In this document: piece after piece, positions 1-7,215 of the stretch | Position numbering within the stretch: position 1 is the stretch's first letter | Layout of the letters: each line of letters starts with the position of its first letter | Assembly: GCA_015494395.1 (NCBI GenBank) | Contig: WGBG01000162.1 | Coordinates: 1-38,054, forward strand | DNA: 38,054 nucleotides | Reading direction: 5' to 3' | Source of the DNA: Deltaproteobacteria bacterium | GTDB taxonomy: Bacteria > Desulfobacterota > Dissulfuribacteria > Dissulfuribacterales > QOAL01 | Notes under the pieces: generated by a model | What the model saw: the letters and a program-made list of their open reading frames with translations, nothing else | Databases searched by the model: none | Told to the model about the DNA's origin: nothing | Translations under genes and position numbers: made by a program

Positions 1-379
1 TAACAATGACCTTGATCTCATGAGCGAGATGGATACAGCCGCAAAGCTTCCAAAGGGCATAACTCTTAATCCCGAGGTTGTTTCAGCACGGGAGGCACTG
101 GCAATGGCAACGTGCCGGGCTGCTGATGCCATGCACAGGAGTGATCTTGGAAGACTTGAGCCAGGGTGTATAGCCGATCTTGCCATCATTGACCTTGATC
201 AAGCCCATTTGAGGCCCTGCTATAACCCCATGTCCCAGGTTGTGTATGCGGCAAGGAGCGGTGATGTGCAGGATGTTATGGTTGGAGGCAGGTTCCTGAT
301 GCATGACAGAAACCTGCTCACCATAGATGAGGCTGGAGTACTGCAGAGCCTTGATGAGGCCTGCAGGAAATGGCGTTGA
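1..379 (+). CDS. mtaD: 5'-truncated MTA/SAH deaminase-type amidohydrolase (C-terminal part)
   Basis: The reading frame is open from base 2 and begins N-N-D-L-D-L before the first internal ATG at 20, so the gene starts upstream of the window and only about 125 C-terminal residues are present. The N-N-D-L-D-L stretch followed by A-A-K-L-P-K-G and A-R-E-A-L-A-M-A-T matches the end of the TIM barrel of 5'-methylthioadenosine/S-adenosylhomocysteine deaminases. The later G-x-L-E-P-G-x-x-A-D-L-A-I-I-D segment is the small beta-sandwich closing domain shared by cytosolic amidohydrolases. In this family the enzyme deaminates SAH/MTA or related adenosines with one bound metal; most metal ligands lie outside the window. 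Other members of the cytosine-deaminase/TrzN group remain possible. The gene converges on mlaC. Confidence 0.8.
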   Translation, partial: NNDLDLMSEMDTAAKLPKGITLNPEVVSAREALAMATCRAADAMHRSDLGRLEPGCIADLAIIDLDQAHLRPCYNPMSQVVYAARSGDVQDVMVGGRFLMHDRNLLTIDEAGVLQSLDEACRKWR

Positions 380-461
380 GTTATGGATGGAATTTTACCC
401 TCTCCGGCTGTGTGCCGGGCAGGGCTTTCAGGCGTCAGCCCTCCTGGCTGGATGTATCCAG

Positions 462-1073
462 TTATGCCTGCTCATCCAGCTTGGCCTGGACCATCTTTAT
501 CACCTCAGCCGGCGTGTCTTTTTTAAGCAGTTCGTTAAACTGGGTCCGGTAGTTTTTGATAAGGCTGATCCCCTCCACCAGCACATCATACCCCTTCCAT
601 TCATTTCCGTTTTTGTAGAGCCTGTAGGTGATGGGTATTTTCTTGCCCTGATAGGTTACAGTTGTTTCAATAAGTGCCTTTTTGGGTGTCAGTATCCTCT
701 CTTTATCAAAGCTGACCTTGGCATCTTTATATGTATCTATCCGGCTGATATAAGTGTTCTGAAGCAGTTTGGCAAACAGTGTAGCAAACTGATCAAATTC
801 GTCCTTTTTGAACTTTCTGGCATTTCTGCCCAGGGCAAGCAGTGAAACCTTGCGGAAATCAAAGATCCTGTTTGCAAGCTCTTTCAACTTTTCCTGGCGC
901 CTGGCCTCTGCCTCTTTGCCCTGGTATGCAGGGTCATTCAGAACGCTTAGAAGCTCGTTATAGGCGTTTTCAATTACTTTCATGGGGGACTGGGCAGTCT
1001 GCGCAACGGCGTTTCCAGAAGAAATGAAAAATACCAGCATCAGCGAAGCCAGAGGAATGATCAGTCTGTGCAT
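462..1073 (-). CDS. mlaC: MlaC-like periplasmic phospholipid-binding protein (Ttg2D/tol_Tol family)
   Basis: This 203-residue protein has an N-terminal signal peptide (hydrophobic residues about 4-22, A-V-A-Q cleavage region). The mature part is a typical MlaC domain: V-I-E-N-A-Y-N-E-L-L near the start, a central F-D-F-R-K-V-S-L-L-A-L-G-R segment, Y-x-x-R-I-D-T-Y, and W-K-G-Y-D-V-L-V-E-G-I-S-L-I-x-N-Y-R near the end, which is the family hallmark. MlaC ferries phospholipids across the periplasm between the inner-membrane MlaFED complex and an outer-membrane partner. It is the last gene of the minus-strand mlaE-F-D-C order, but is separated from mlaD by 319 bp holding a 208-bp mobile palindrome. 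No mlaB or mlaA is seen nearby. Confidence 0.92.
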   Translation of the reverse strand: MHRLIIPLASLMLVFFISSGNAVAQTAQSPMKVIENAYNELLSVLNDPAYQGKEAEARRQEKLKELANRIFDFRKVSLLALGRNARKFKKDEFDQFATLFAKLLQNTYISRIDTYKDAKVSFDKERILTPKKALIETTVTYQGKKIPITYRLYKNGNEWKGYDVLVEGISLIKNYRTQFNELLKKDTPAEVIKMVQAKLDEQA

Positions 1074-1149
1074 TTTAAAACTCCATGTACATTCAGGTTT
1101 TGAGGAAATGTTTTTTATTCCTTTCGTTCATTTGGCCGCCTGACTTGAA

Positions 1150-1357
1150 TCTAAATTGGGCGATTGTCAGATTTGCTGCATATCCGCGAAAGAGGGCTTC
1201 CCACTATAGTAGGCTATGTGGGAAGACCGATGACAAAGGAGATGCAGTGAAGCTGGCAATCCCGAAGGGTTTCAAATTTGGAAAGCTATAATCAATATAA
1301 CTCCTTTTAATTTCATGAAAAAAATAATTTTCCGCATTTTGAAACGCTCAATTTAGG
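1150..1357 (+). mobile_element. Family-1 palindromic MITE, copy A (IS1380-like ends)
   Basis: This non-coding element has terminal inverted repeats TCTAAATTGGGCG (1150-1162) and CGCTCAATTTAGG (1345-1357). It is flanked by the perfect 5-bp direct repeat TTGAA (1145-1149 and 1358-1362), a target-site duplication. It contains both hairpin modules of the family: a left module running from GATTGTCAG to GGCAATCCC, with an inner stem around the GGGAAG/CTTCCC arms, and a right module bounded by GTTTCAAA and TTTTGAAAC. It sits between mlaD and mlaC and would be transcribed as part of that operon. It encodes no protein. Confidence 0.85.
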
Positions 1358-1392
1358 TTGAAATAATTCCTGACAATCGGCATAAAGCCCGA

Positions 1393-1845
1393 TTATTTCT
1401 TTACACTTCCAAATACATATTTCCCAAGGAGACTTTCAATATCAATGGGCGGTTCTGTGTCTGTGAGGACATCTCCGTCACCAAGGAGGTCTTCAGAACC
1501 GCCTGGCGAAATGCTTACATACTTGTCCCCAATCAGTCCATTGGTCTTGACTGATGCAATGGCATCCTCCTGAATGGGCACGCCCTTTCGTATCTTCATG
1601 GCTATGCGAGCGGTGAGAGAGTCAATATCAAGCTTGATCTCCCCGACTCTTCCGATTTCAACCCCTGCCATGCGGACACTGCTGTCTTTTTTCAGGCCGC
1701 CAATGGTGTCAAAGTTGGCAAATATGGTGTAGTAATTACTGCCCACAAGTTCCATTTTGCCCAGTTTGACAGTGAGATATCCTACGAACAGAAGCCCAAT
1801 GAAGATGAAGATACCAACCGTTACTTCCATTGAATATTTTTTCAT
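1393..1845 (-). CDS. mlaD: MlaD-like MCE-domain protein of lipid transporter
   Basis: This 150-residue protein has one N-terminal membrane anchor (about residues 9-26) followed by a single MCE domain. The domain signature F-D-x-I-G-G-L-K-K-D-S-S-V-R-M-A-G-V-E-I-G-R-V is clear at about residues 45-67, and the I-x-x-D-A-I-A-S-V-K-T-N-G-L-I-G-D-K-Y-V segment follows. MlaD hexamers form the periplasmic channel of the MlaFEDB complex and hand lipid to MlaC. The start codon overlaps the end of mlaF by 4 bp, indicating translational coupling. The short C-terminus, with little helical tail, fits the Mla rather than the longer Pqi/Yeb type. Confidence 0.95.
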   Translation of the reverse strand: MKKYSMEVTVGIFIFIGLLFVGYLTVKLGKMELVGSNYYTIFANFDTIGGLKKDSSVRMAGVEIGRVGEIKLDIDSLTARIAMKIRKGVPIQEDAIASVKTNGLIGDKYVSISPGGSEDLLGDGDVLTDTEPPIDIESLLGKYVFGSVKK

Positions 1846-3092
1846 TCTTTTACTCCGTTGCCGCTGCAGGATAACCTTGCCATGAGCTGCTGTTCATTTT
1901 TTGCCTCACGGACAAGGCTTTCTATTGTAACCGGCCTGTCTGTGCTTGCTATCCCTGCCATTACAGATATGTCAACACAGCTTTTGGGATACTTGTCAGC
2001 CTTGAGCAGGGCCATCTCCTGCATCTCCTTCTTCAGGCGTTCAAGGTGTTTGACTGCCCGTTCCTTGTCTGTGTGGGGCAGTACGGTGACTATGCTGCAT
2101 GTATCATATCTTGCAGAGGTGCCGATCATGCCAAAGTGTTTCTTGAGCATCATTCCCAGGCACTGCACAAGCCTCTGTTCAAGTATGTAGCCGATTTTTT
2201 CCCTTACCTGCTTGAGATCGTTTATGGTAAAGAGAATCAGTGTAAGCCTGTTCTGGTACTGGCCCATTCTTGCAAGCTCGGAGTTAAGCAGCCTCTCAAG
2301 CTCATGCTTTGTAAGCAGACCGGTAAGCTCATCCTTCAGGCTCTCCTGGCCAAGCAGGAACTGTCTTACCACCTCATTGTCAGACTGCTCGAGCTCAACA
2401 GGCGTACCCTGAAAGGGCACCTTTTTGTTTTCTATGATGGCTACCCGGTTAGAGATGAAAAAAACATCAGGAATGTCGTGACTTACCATGACTGCGGTAA
2501 ATCCGATTTCGCGCTGATGGTGTGCAATCATGGCAAGGACTGCATTTTTCCGCAAGGGATCAAGGCCTGTTGTTGGCTCGTCAAAGAGTATGATCTCAGG
2601 GTCTGTCACCAGCGCCCTTGCAAGGGCAACCCTTTTCTGCATCCCGCCTGAAATCTGGGAAGGGTACTTGTCCAGCACCTCCTCGATTTCAAACTGTTCC
2701 AGTTTCTGCTGAACCTTCTCCCTGATCTCCCTGTCTTTCATGCTTGTGCGTTCCCTAAGGGGAAGGGCAATATTCTCAAAGACATTCAGGGAGTCAAAGA
2801 GGGCGTTCTGCTGGAACATGTAGCTTACACTCCTCTTGAAAGCGGTCCACTCATTGCGCTTCATGCCGGCAAGCGGCCTGCCTTCAAACAGGATCTCCCC
2901 GCTGTCCGGCTTCATAAGGCCGATAATGTGTTTCAGAAAAACACTCTTGCCAACACCGCTTTTGCCGATAATGGCAGTAATCTCACCCCGGTAAATGGAT
3001 ACGTTGACATTGTCCAGTATGGTGCGGTCTCCGAAACGCTTGGTGACATTCCGGAACTCTATAAATGGTTTTTTGGCGGTGTTATCTGTCAT
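1842..3092 (-). CDS. mlaF: MlaF-type ABC ATPase fused to a degenerate GGDEF-like domain
   Basis: Residues 1 to about 250 are a complete MlaF ATPase: Walker A G-K-S-G-V-G-K-S (43-50), Q-loop near Q94-Q95, signature S-G-G-M-Q (148-152), Walker B I-L-F-D-E (168-172) and H-loop H205. MlaF normally ends at about 265-270 residues, but this protein continues to 416. The extension (about 252-405) has the layout of a GGDEF domain: D-E-L-T-G-L-L at 254-260, then a helix, the strand L-T-L-I-L-F-T-I-N-D-L-K-Q-V, and V-D-I-S-V-M-A-G-I-A-S near 373-383. At the catalytic loop, where R-x-G-G-D-E-F is expected, it reads A-R-Y-D-T-C-S-I-V (327-335), so cyclase activity is unlikely. The gene overlaps mlaE by 1 bp and mlaD by 4 bp. 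A regulatory role for the extension is inference. Confidence 0.93.
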   Translation of the reverse strand: MTDNTAKKPFIEFRNVTKRFGDRTILDNVNVSIYRGEITAIIGKSGVGKSVFLKHIIGLMKPDSGEILFEGRPLAGMKRNEWTAFKRSVSYMFQQNALFDSLNVFENIALPLRERTSMKDREIREKVQQKLEQFEIEEVLDKYPSQISGGMQKRVALARALVTDPEIILFDEPTTGLDPLRKNAVLAMIAHHQREIGFTAVMVSHDIPDVFFISNRVAIIENKKVPFQGTPVELEQSDNEVVRQFLLGQESLKDELTGLLTKHELERLLNSELARMGQYQNRLTLILFTINDLKQVREKIGYILEQRLVQCLGMMLKKHFGMIGTSARYDTCSIVTVLPHTDKERAVKHLERLKKEMQEMALLKADKYPKSCVDISVMAGIASTDRPVTIESLVREAKNEQQLMARLSCSGNGVKE

Positions 3093-3913
3093 TACATGAG
3101 AAATGATGTAAGCACATAGTCAGCAATAAGGACAAGGACACAGGAGATTACCACGGCAGACGTGGTTGCAAGGCTTACTCCCCTTGCACCAAATCCCCCT
3201 GGTCTCATGTGTGTAAAATATCCCTCATAGCAGCAAATTGTGGAAACTATTGCAGCAAAAACAAATGATTTGATAAATCCCTCGCTGACATCCGCCCACT
3301 CAACACTGCTGTAGATGCTGTTCATGAAGATGCCGGAGTTTATCTGCAGCATTACGACACCTGTAAGATAGCCTCCAACTATTCCAATTACGTCAAAAAA
3401 GGCAGTAAGCAGTGGAAAGACGATGATTGATGCTGCGATCCTGGGGCTTATGAGGTATCTCACAGGGTTGATGTCCATGGTGTCAAGGGCATCAATCTGT
3501 TCGGAGATGCGCATTATGCCTATTTCGGCAGCTATGGATGAGCCTGCCCTGCCGATAATCATGAGCGCTGCCAGAACCGGCCCAAGCTCCCTGATAAGGG
3601 ATAGTGCCACGGCAGCGCCAAGTAGCCCTTCAGAGCCGAATTTAACAAGGGAGTAATAACCCTGAAGGCCCAGCACCATGCCGGTAAACAGCCCGATCAG
3701 CGAGATTATCAGGACGGATTTCACACCTATGAAATAGATGTGCTGTACGATTTTTTTGAACTGGAAGGGCAGTGAAAAGATCAGGAACAGCCCGTGCAAA
3801 AAGAATATGGTTACTGCACCCAACTCACCTATGAAATTGAAGGCCCTGCGGCCAATTCCGGCAAAAAAGTCAAGGGGTGCAGAAGTTGCGGACTGTTCCT
3901 GTGGCTGCATCAT
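3092..3913 (-). CDS. mlaE: MlaE-type permease of phospholipid ABC transporter
   Basis: This 273-residue membrane protein has the MlaE/YrbE permease signatures E-L-G-P-V-L-A-A-L-M-I-I-G-R-A-G-S-S-I-A-A-E-I-G in the middle and five or so hydrophobic segments. M-R-I-S-E-Q-I-D-A-L-D-T-M follows the signature and is the coupling helix that contacts MlaF. MlaE forms the dimeric inner-membrane core of MlaFEDB. It is the first mla gene on the minus strand and its stop codon overlaps the mlaF start. The ferredoxin and siroheme reductase genes lie only 4 bp upstream, so all may be read from one promoter. Confidence 0.95.
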   Translation of the reverse strand: MMQPQEQSATSAPLDFFAGIGRRAFNFIGELGAVTIFFLHGLFLIFSLPFQFKKIVQHIYFIGVKSVLIISLIGLFTGMVLGLQGYYSLVKFGSEGLLGAAVALSLIRELGPVLAALMIIGRAGSSIAAEIGIMRISEQIDALDTMDINPVRYLISPRIAASIIVFPLLTAFFDVIGIVGGYLTGVVMLQINSGIFMNSIYSSVEWADVSEGFIKSFVFAAIVSTICCYEGYFTHMRPGGFGARGVSLATTSAVVISCVLVLIADYVLTSFLM

Positions 3914-3917
3914 GATT

Positions 3918-4574
3918 TTAGCCGAGTACTGCCTTTTTCAGGCTGTCAATACCTTCCCTGCTGATAACACGGCTCATCCTGTCCATCTTCTTGGCATGAT
4001 CCTTGTAGAAAGTCAGGATGCGCTCTGTAATTTCAAGTGCATCTTCTGTGCTGACGCCGGAAACCAGCTCCTGGGCAAGTGCAGGCCTGGAGCCTCCGTT
4101 TCCGCCTACCTGTATGACCCAGCCATCCGCCTTGCCTGTAAAAGCAAGGTCCTTGATGCAGTTTTCTGCGCACTGGTTTATGCAGCCGGATACGCCCATT
4201 TTGAACTTGGCAGGCAGGCTGAAGCCGTGATACCGCTTGTCAAGCTCCTGGGCAAGGGCAATTGAGTCCTGTTTGCCAAGCCTGCAGAAGGTTGAGCCAG
4301 GGCATGCCTTGACACTTCTGACACATGCACCTACTGCAGCCCCGGGGTCAGTGCCTATCTGCTCCCATGCACTGTCAATATCCTCTTCCTTGAGTCCAAC
4401 AATGGCAATGCGGGACGCACTTGTTATCTTAAGGGCAGCGCCGTATTTTTCAGCAACATCGGCAATGTTACGAAGGATTTGAGGGTCAGCTAGTCCCAGA
4501 GGAAAGTGTGGTACAATGGCATAGCTTTCCTTGTCACGCTGGAGCACAGCTCCTTTCTCTCCATCCTTTAGCAT
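3918..4574 (-). CDS. Small siroheme/[4Fe-4S] sulfite (or nitrite) reductase-like protein
   Basis: This 218-residue protein contains one ferredoxin-like half domain (about 17-75) and the siroheme-[4Fe-4S] coordinating domain. The cluster ligands follow C-x5-C (C91 in C-P-G-S-T-F-C, second Cys 97) and C-x3-C (C131 and C135 in G-C-I-N-Q-C). This matches the short single-subunit 'assimilatory-type' sulfite reductase class described from Desulfovibrio vulgaris, which has the same length and can reduce sulfite by six electrons. Nitrite or another anion is possible as substrate. The ferredoxin gene ends 2 bp upstream and is the likely electron donor. It is not the dissimilatory DsrAB enzyme. Confidence 0.85.
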   Translation of the reverse strand: MLKDGEKGAVLQRDKESYAIVPHFPLGLADPQILRNIADVAEKYGAALKITSASRIAIVGLKEEDIDSAWEQIGTDPGAAVGACVRSVKACPGSTFCRLGKQDSIALAQELDKRYHGFSLPAKFKMGVSGCINQCAENCIKDLAFTGKADGWVIQVGGNGGSRPALAQELVSGVSTEDALEITERILTFYKDHAKKMDRMSRVISREGIDSLKKAVLG

Positions 4575-4576
4575 GG

Positions 4577-4786
4577 TTATTTCTCCTCTTCTTCAGTGGT
4601 TACTTCTATACATTTGGTGGGGCACATGGCGGCTGAAAGTTCCACTGTTTCCTGTTCAGTGGTTTCATCCTTGAGAAGGTTTGCCTTGTCTCCTGTCTCG
4701 TCCATTTCAAAGACGTCAGGGGCAACTTCAGCACATGCTCCACATCCCTTGCAGTGAAATTTGTCAAGTTCTACTTTTATTTTCAT
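4577..4786 (-). CDS. Monocluster [4Fe-4S] ferredoxin
   Basis: This is a 69-residue acidic protein with the cluster motif C12-x2-C15-x2-C18 near the N-terminus and C55-P near the C-terminus, as in small 4Fe ferredoxins of sulfate reducers. C59 is an additional cysteine. The A-C-A-E-V-A-P-D-V-F-E-M-D segment after the first three cysteines is typical. There is room for only one cluster. Its position 2 bp before the siroheme reductase gene suggests it delivers electrons to that enzyme. The C-terminus ends in an acidic E-E-E-E-K tail. Confidence 0.9.
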   Translation of the reverse strand: MKIKVELDKFHCKGCGACAEVAPDVFEMDETGDKANLLKDETTEQETVELSAAMCPTKCIEVTTEEEEK

Positions 4787-4824
4787 AATAATTTTGGTGG
4801 ATTTGAATATGGTACAGACTTATA

Positions 4825-4853
4825 AAATTACCGTCAGCAGGCTGCACTGTCAA
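4825..4853 (-). promoter_or_regulatory. Candidate sigma-70 promoter for the ferredoxin-reductase(-mla) transcript
   Basis: On the minus strand a perfect TTGACA (4853-4848) is followed after 17 nt by TAATTT (4830-4825), about 38 nt before the ferredoxin start. The -10 box is weak (3 of 6 consensus positions), so this is only a candidate. Confidence 0.35.
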
Positions 4854-4880
4854 CATGTTCCGAGGTGGTGCTGACTATTT

Positions 4881-5981
4881 TTAAGGTTGAGACTCATCAC
4901 ATTCCTCTTTTTCCGTGCTGACGGTTCCAACCGCCGGAAGATACTTGTGAAACGAGTTGCCGTAAAGCTCCCATACGGTTATGAAAAGCGCTGCTATTAT
5001 GGGGCCAACGATAATGCCCTTGATGCCAAACATGCTTATGCCGCCAAGCGTTCCGAACAGTACAAAGAGGTCATGCATCTGGGTATCCCTGCCAACAAGC
5101 CTTGGGCGGAGCAGGTTGTCCAGGTTGCCTGCCACGAGGGCGCAGGATACCACCAGTATGGAAATGCCTTTCCAGTCCCCCTGGAGTGCCAGTATAACAA
5201 GGGCAGGTCCCCATATTATGGCAGTGCCTACCGCAGGGACAATGGACATTACTGCCATGACTGTTCCCCAGAATACCGGACCCTTTATGCCGGCAAGGTA
5301 AAAGCCCAGACCGCACAGGAAACCCTGGAGCATGCCGATAATAAACGTGCTTTTGATTGTTGCCCCGGCAACTGTGGTAAAACGGTTGAGCAGGAGCTGT
5401 TCATCCCTGTCTTCAAGGGGCAGGTAATAGAGTATCTTGTTCAGGAGTGTGTTTCCCATTGTGAGAAAATAGAACATGACGTAGAGCATGATAAGGGTAT
5501 TCAGAAGGGCGGTTATGGTGAGGCTTGTAACAGATGAGAGGCTGTCTATGAGAAATGACGACACAGTGCCCACGAGTTGTCCTGCCTTCTGAATGATAAA
5601 GTCCCTGTATGGCAGTATCTGATCGTAGAATGGGAGATTGTGCAGGTAGGTTGATATGATGGACGGTTTGTTCATGAAGGAGTGTATCCAGGGGCTCACG
5701 GACTGTCCTACTGTAATTGCCTGTGAGACCACGATGGTTATAAGGGCAGAGAGCGGAATGATTATGAGCAGAACGATTGCTGTTACCGTTATTCCTGATG
5801 CCAGGTTCTCCCGTCCGTTAAGCCTCGCAGTAAGCCAGGTGTAAACCGGATGCACAAGCGCCGCAAAGAGCCCTGCCATGAAAATTGGCATGATAAAATT
5901 CCTGATCATGAACAGAAAAAGAATAGATATGGCAAAAACCAGTAAAAGCAGTGCGGCTGTGTGTACGGTTTCTCTTTTCAT
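4881..5981 (-). CDS. AI-2E/PerM-family transporter-like membrane protein
   Basis: This 366-residue protein has paired N-terminal membrane helices (about 8-45), a soluble loop with H-P-V-Y-T-W-L just after them, a middle pair near 65-90, and a C-terminal cluster of helices ending in the family motif G-G-I-S-M-F-G-I-K-G-I-I-V-G-P. That motif and the overall layout define the AI-2E family (PerM, YdiK, TqsA, YtvI). Some members export autoinducer-2 or act as Na+/H+ antiporters, but the substrate cannot be read from the sequence. It stands alone: downstream lies the ferredoxin promoter region and upstream a mobile palindrome. Confidence 0.88.
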   Translation of the reverse strand: MKRETVHTAALLLLVFAISILFLFMIRNFIMPIFMAGLFAALVHPVYTWLTARLNGRENLASGITVTAIVLLIIIPLSALITIVVSQAITVGQSVSPWIHSFMNKPSIISTYLHNLPFYDQILPYRDFIIQKAGQLVGTVSSFLIDSLSSVTSLTITALLNTLIMLYVMFYFLTMGNTLLNKILYYLPLEDRDEQLLLNRFTTVAGATIKSTFIIGMLQGFLCGLGFYLAGIKGPVFWGTVMAVMSIVPAVGTAIIWGPALVILALQGDWKGISILVVSCALVAGNLDNLLRPRLVGRDTQMHDLFVLFGTLGGISMFGIKGIIVGPIIAALFITVWELYGNSFHKYLPAVGTVSTEKEECDESQP

Positions 5982-6009
5982 GAATGACCCTTTTAAAGTA
6001 TGATTTTTA

Positions 6010-6236
6010 GTATCTATTCAGCGTAGTGAATGGTCTTGTTTTGGAGTGACTATGAAGAATTTCGTAGTTTTTCTTGGCGAAGCGCAGCCATAAAAATCGC
6101 GTCTGTCTGAGCGAGGGACGAGCGAGTTTCGCGATTTTGGCAGAGCAAGCCTTAGAAAAACAAGAAATTGTTCACCGGAACGGAAAAACAAGGCCATTCA
6201 CTACCCTCAATTACCATCAATACGCTGAACAGTTAC
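6010..6236. mobile_element. Family-2 palindromic MITE, copy 1 (IS66-like ends)
   Basis: This non-coding, nearly fully self-complementary element has ends GTATCTATTCAGCGTA (6010-6025) and TACGCTGAACAGTTAC (6221-6236), which are inverted repeats matching at 14 of 16 positions. A perfect 8-bp direct repeat GATTTTTA flanks it (6002-6009 and 6237-6244). Internal arms also pair: GTGAATGGTCTTGTTTT with AAAACAAGGCCATTCAC, and AAAATCGCG with CGCGATTTT. Ends of the GTAAC type and 8-bp target duplications are known for the IS66 family; that link is inference. It lies between the rhomboid gene (13 bp past its stop) and the AI-2E gene. Confidence 0.7.
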
Positions 6237-6248
6237 GATTTTTAGCAG

Positions 6249-7187
6249 TCAGCCGGTATGCGTCATCGCCATAAACCATCCTGTTACAGGTAGAATAACT
6301 GATATGGCAATAAGAATGAAATTTACGTTCCTGCCGGGAGTACCGTATTTCGAAACAATGATTCCTGCAATGGCACCAAAGACAAGACCTGATATAAAGC
6401 CAAATGCATGTGCCCCAAGGTCTGTATGTTTTCCTGACGACCCTGTAAACCCCAAAAGGGCAATGCCTGCCCCAAGTGGAAGCATGTAGTCCCTGATTCT
6501 GTCTGATTTCTGGAGCACTGCTCTGAAGGCAGTTACCGAGCCAATAAGCCCGAATATGGCAGTAGAGCTTCCTACAGATACATGGGCAGGAGGTTGAATA
6601 AGCGCGTTAAGCAGGTTTCCGGCAACTCCTGATATAACTGTCAGAAACCATGCCAGCCCCGAGCCCATGTACCAGCATGCATGTACCATTATAAAACCTC
6701 CTGTCAGCATGTTTCCCAGGAGGTGGGCAGGGTCGCTGTGAATGGTCAGGGCTGTGATTGCACGCCACCACTGACCATGAAGGATCTTGTCAGCCCAGGC
6801 AGCACCATTCCACCTTGCTGTTTCAAACTCGGGAGAAAGTGCAAAGCCCATGATGGCACACAGTGTCATCAGAACAAACATGCAGGTTTCCGTGTTTTGG
6901 CAGGTGGCTGGCAGAATGCGTTCATTTGGCCAGTTCCGGTTCTCAGCCTCATATTCCCTGATCTCTGTCTCTGCTTTTTCGCGGAAATGTCCTGCCACTT
7001 CAATGCAAGTGGAGTTTTGGCAATTTCTCCATTTGTGCGGAATGCCCCTTGCCGTAAGAACCAGGGACCACTCGGAAGCCTTTTTGTTATCAGGGGCAGT
7101 AATTAGACAAAATGGTGCCTTTTCTGTCTCCTTGGAGGAGACAGTGGCAGCATCACTGTATGCAGGGTGTTTGTCAGTGGTGGACAC
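6249..7187 (-). CDS. Rhomboid-family intramembrane serine protease with N-terminal cytosolic domain
   Basis: This 312-residue protein has a soluble N-terminal part (about 1-98) followed by six or so membrane helices. The rhomboid signatures are present: H155 and N159 in H-L-L-G-N-M, the catalytic serine S208 in G-S-S-T (G-x-S-x motif), and the catalytic H260 in G-A-H-A-F-G. The enzyme should cleave transmembrane substrates within the inner membrane. The N-terminal domain (residues 25-75) resembles small alpha/beta domains that precede some bacterial rhomboids, but its role is unknown. It starts with GTG behind a weak GGAAG ribosome site. It follows the GT2 gene by 28 bp and probably belongs to its operon. 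Confidence 0.88.
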   Translation of the reverse strand: MSTTDKHPAYSDAATVSSKETEKAPFCLITAPDNKKASEWSLVLTARGIPHKWRNCQNSTCIEVAGHFREKAETEIREYEAENRNWPNERILPATCQNTETCMFVLMTLCAIMGFALSPEFETARWNGAAWADKILHGQWWRAITALTIHSDPAHLLGNMLTGGFIMVHACWYMGSGLAWFLTVISGVAGNLLNALIQPPAHVSVGSSTAIFGLIGSVTAFRAVLQKSDRIRDYMLPLGAGIALLGFTGSSGKHTDLGAHAFGFISGLVFGAIAGIIVSKYGTPGRNVNFILIAISVILPVTGWFMAMTHTG

Positions 7188-7215
7188 CGAGGCTTCCGGG
7201 GATTCTTTGAATGGT

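Noticed and set aside
380-461. Bidirectional terminator between mtaD and mlaC (AGGGCT/AGCCCT)
   Set aside because: The stem is short and there is no T-run on either strand.
2070-2345. Active diguanylate cyclase at the MlaF C-terminus
   Set aside because: The G-G-D-E-F loop is replaced by Y-D-T-C-S, so only a degenerate, possibly binding, domain can be claimed.
6074-6274. 66-residue open frame after the AI-2E gene
   Set aside because: It is formed by the family-2 palindrome and has no coding signals.
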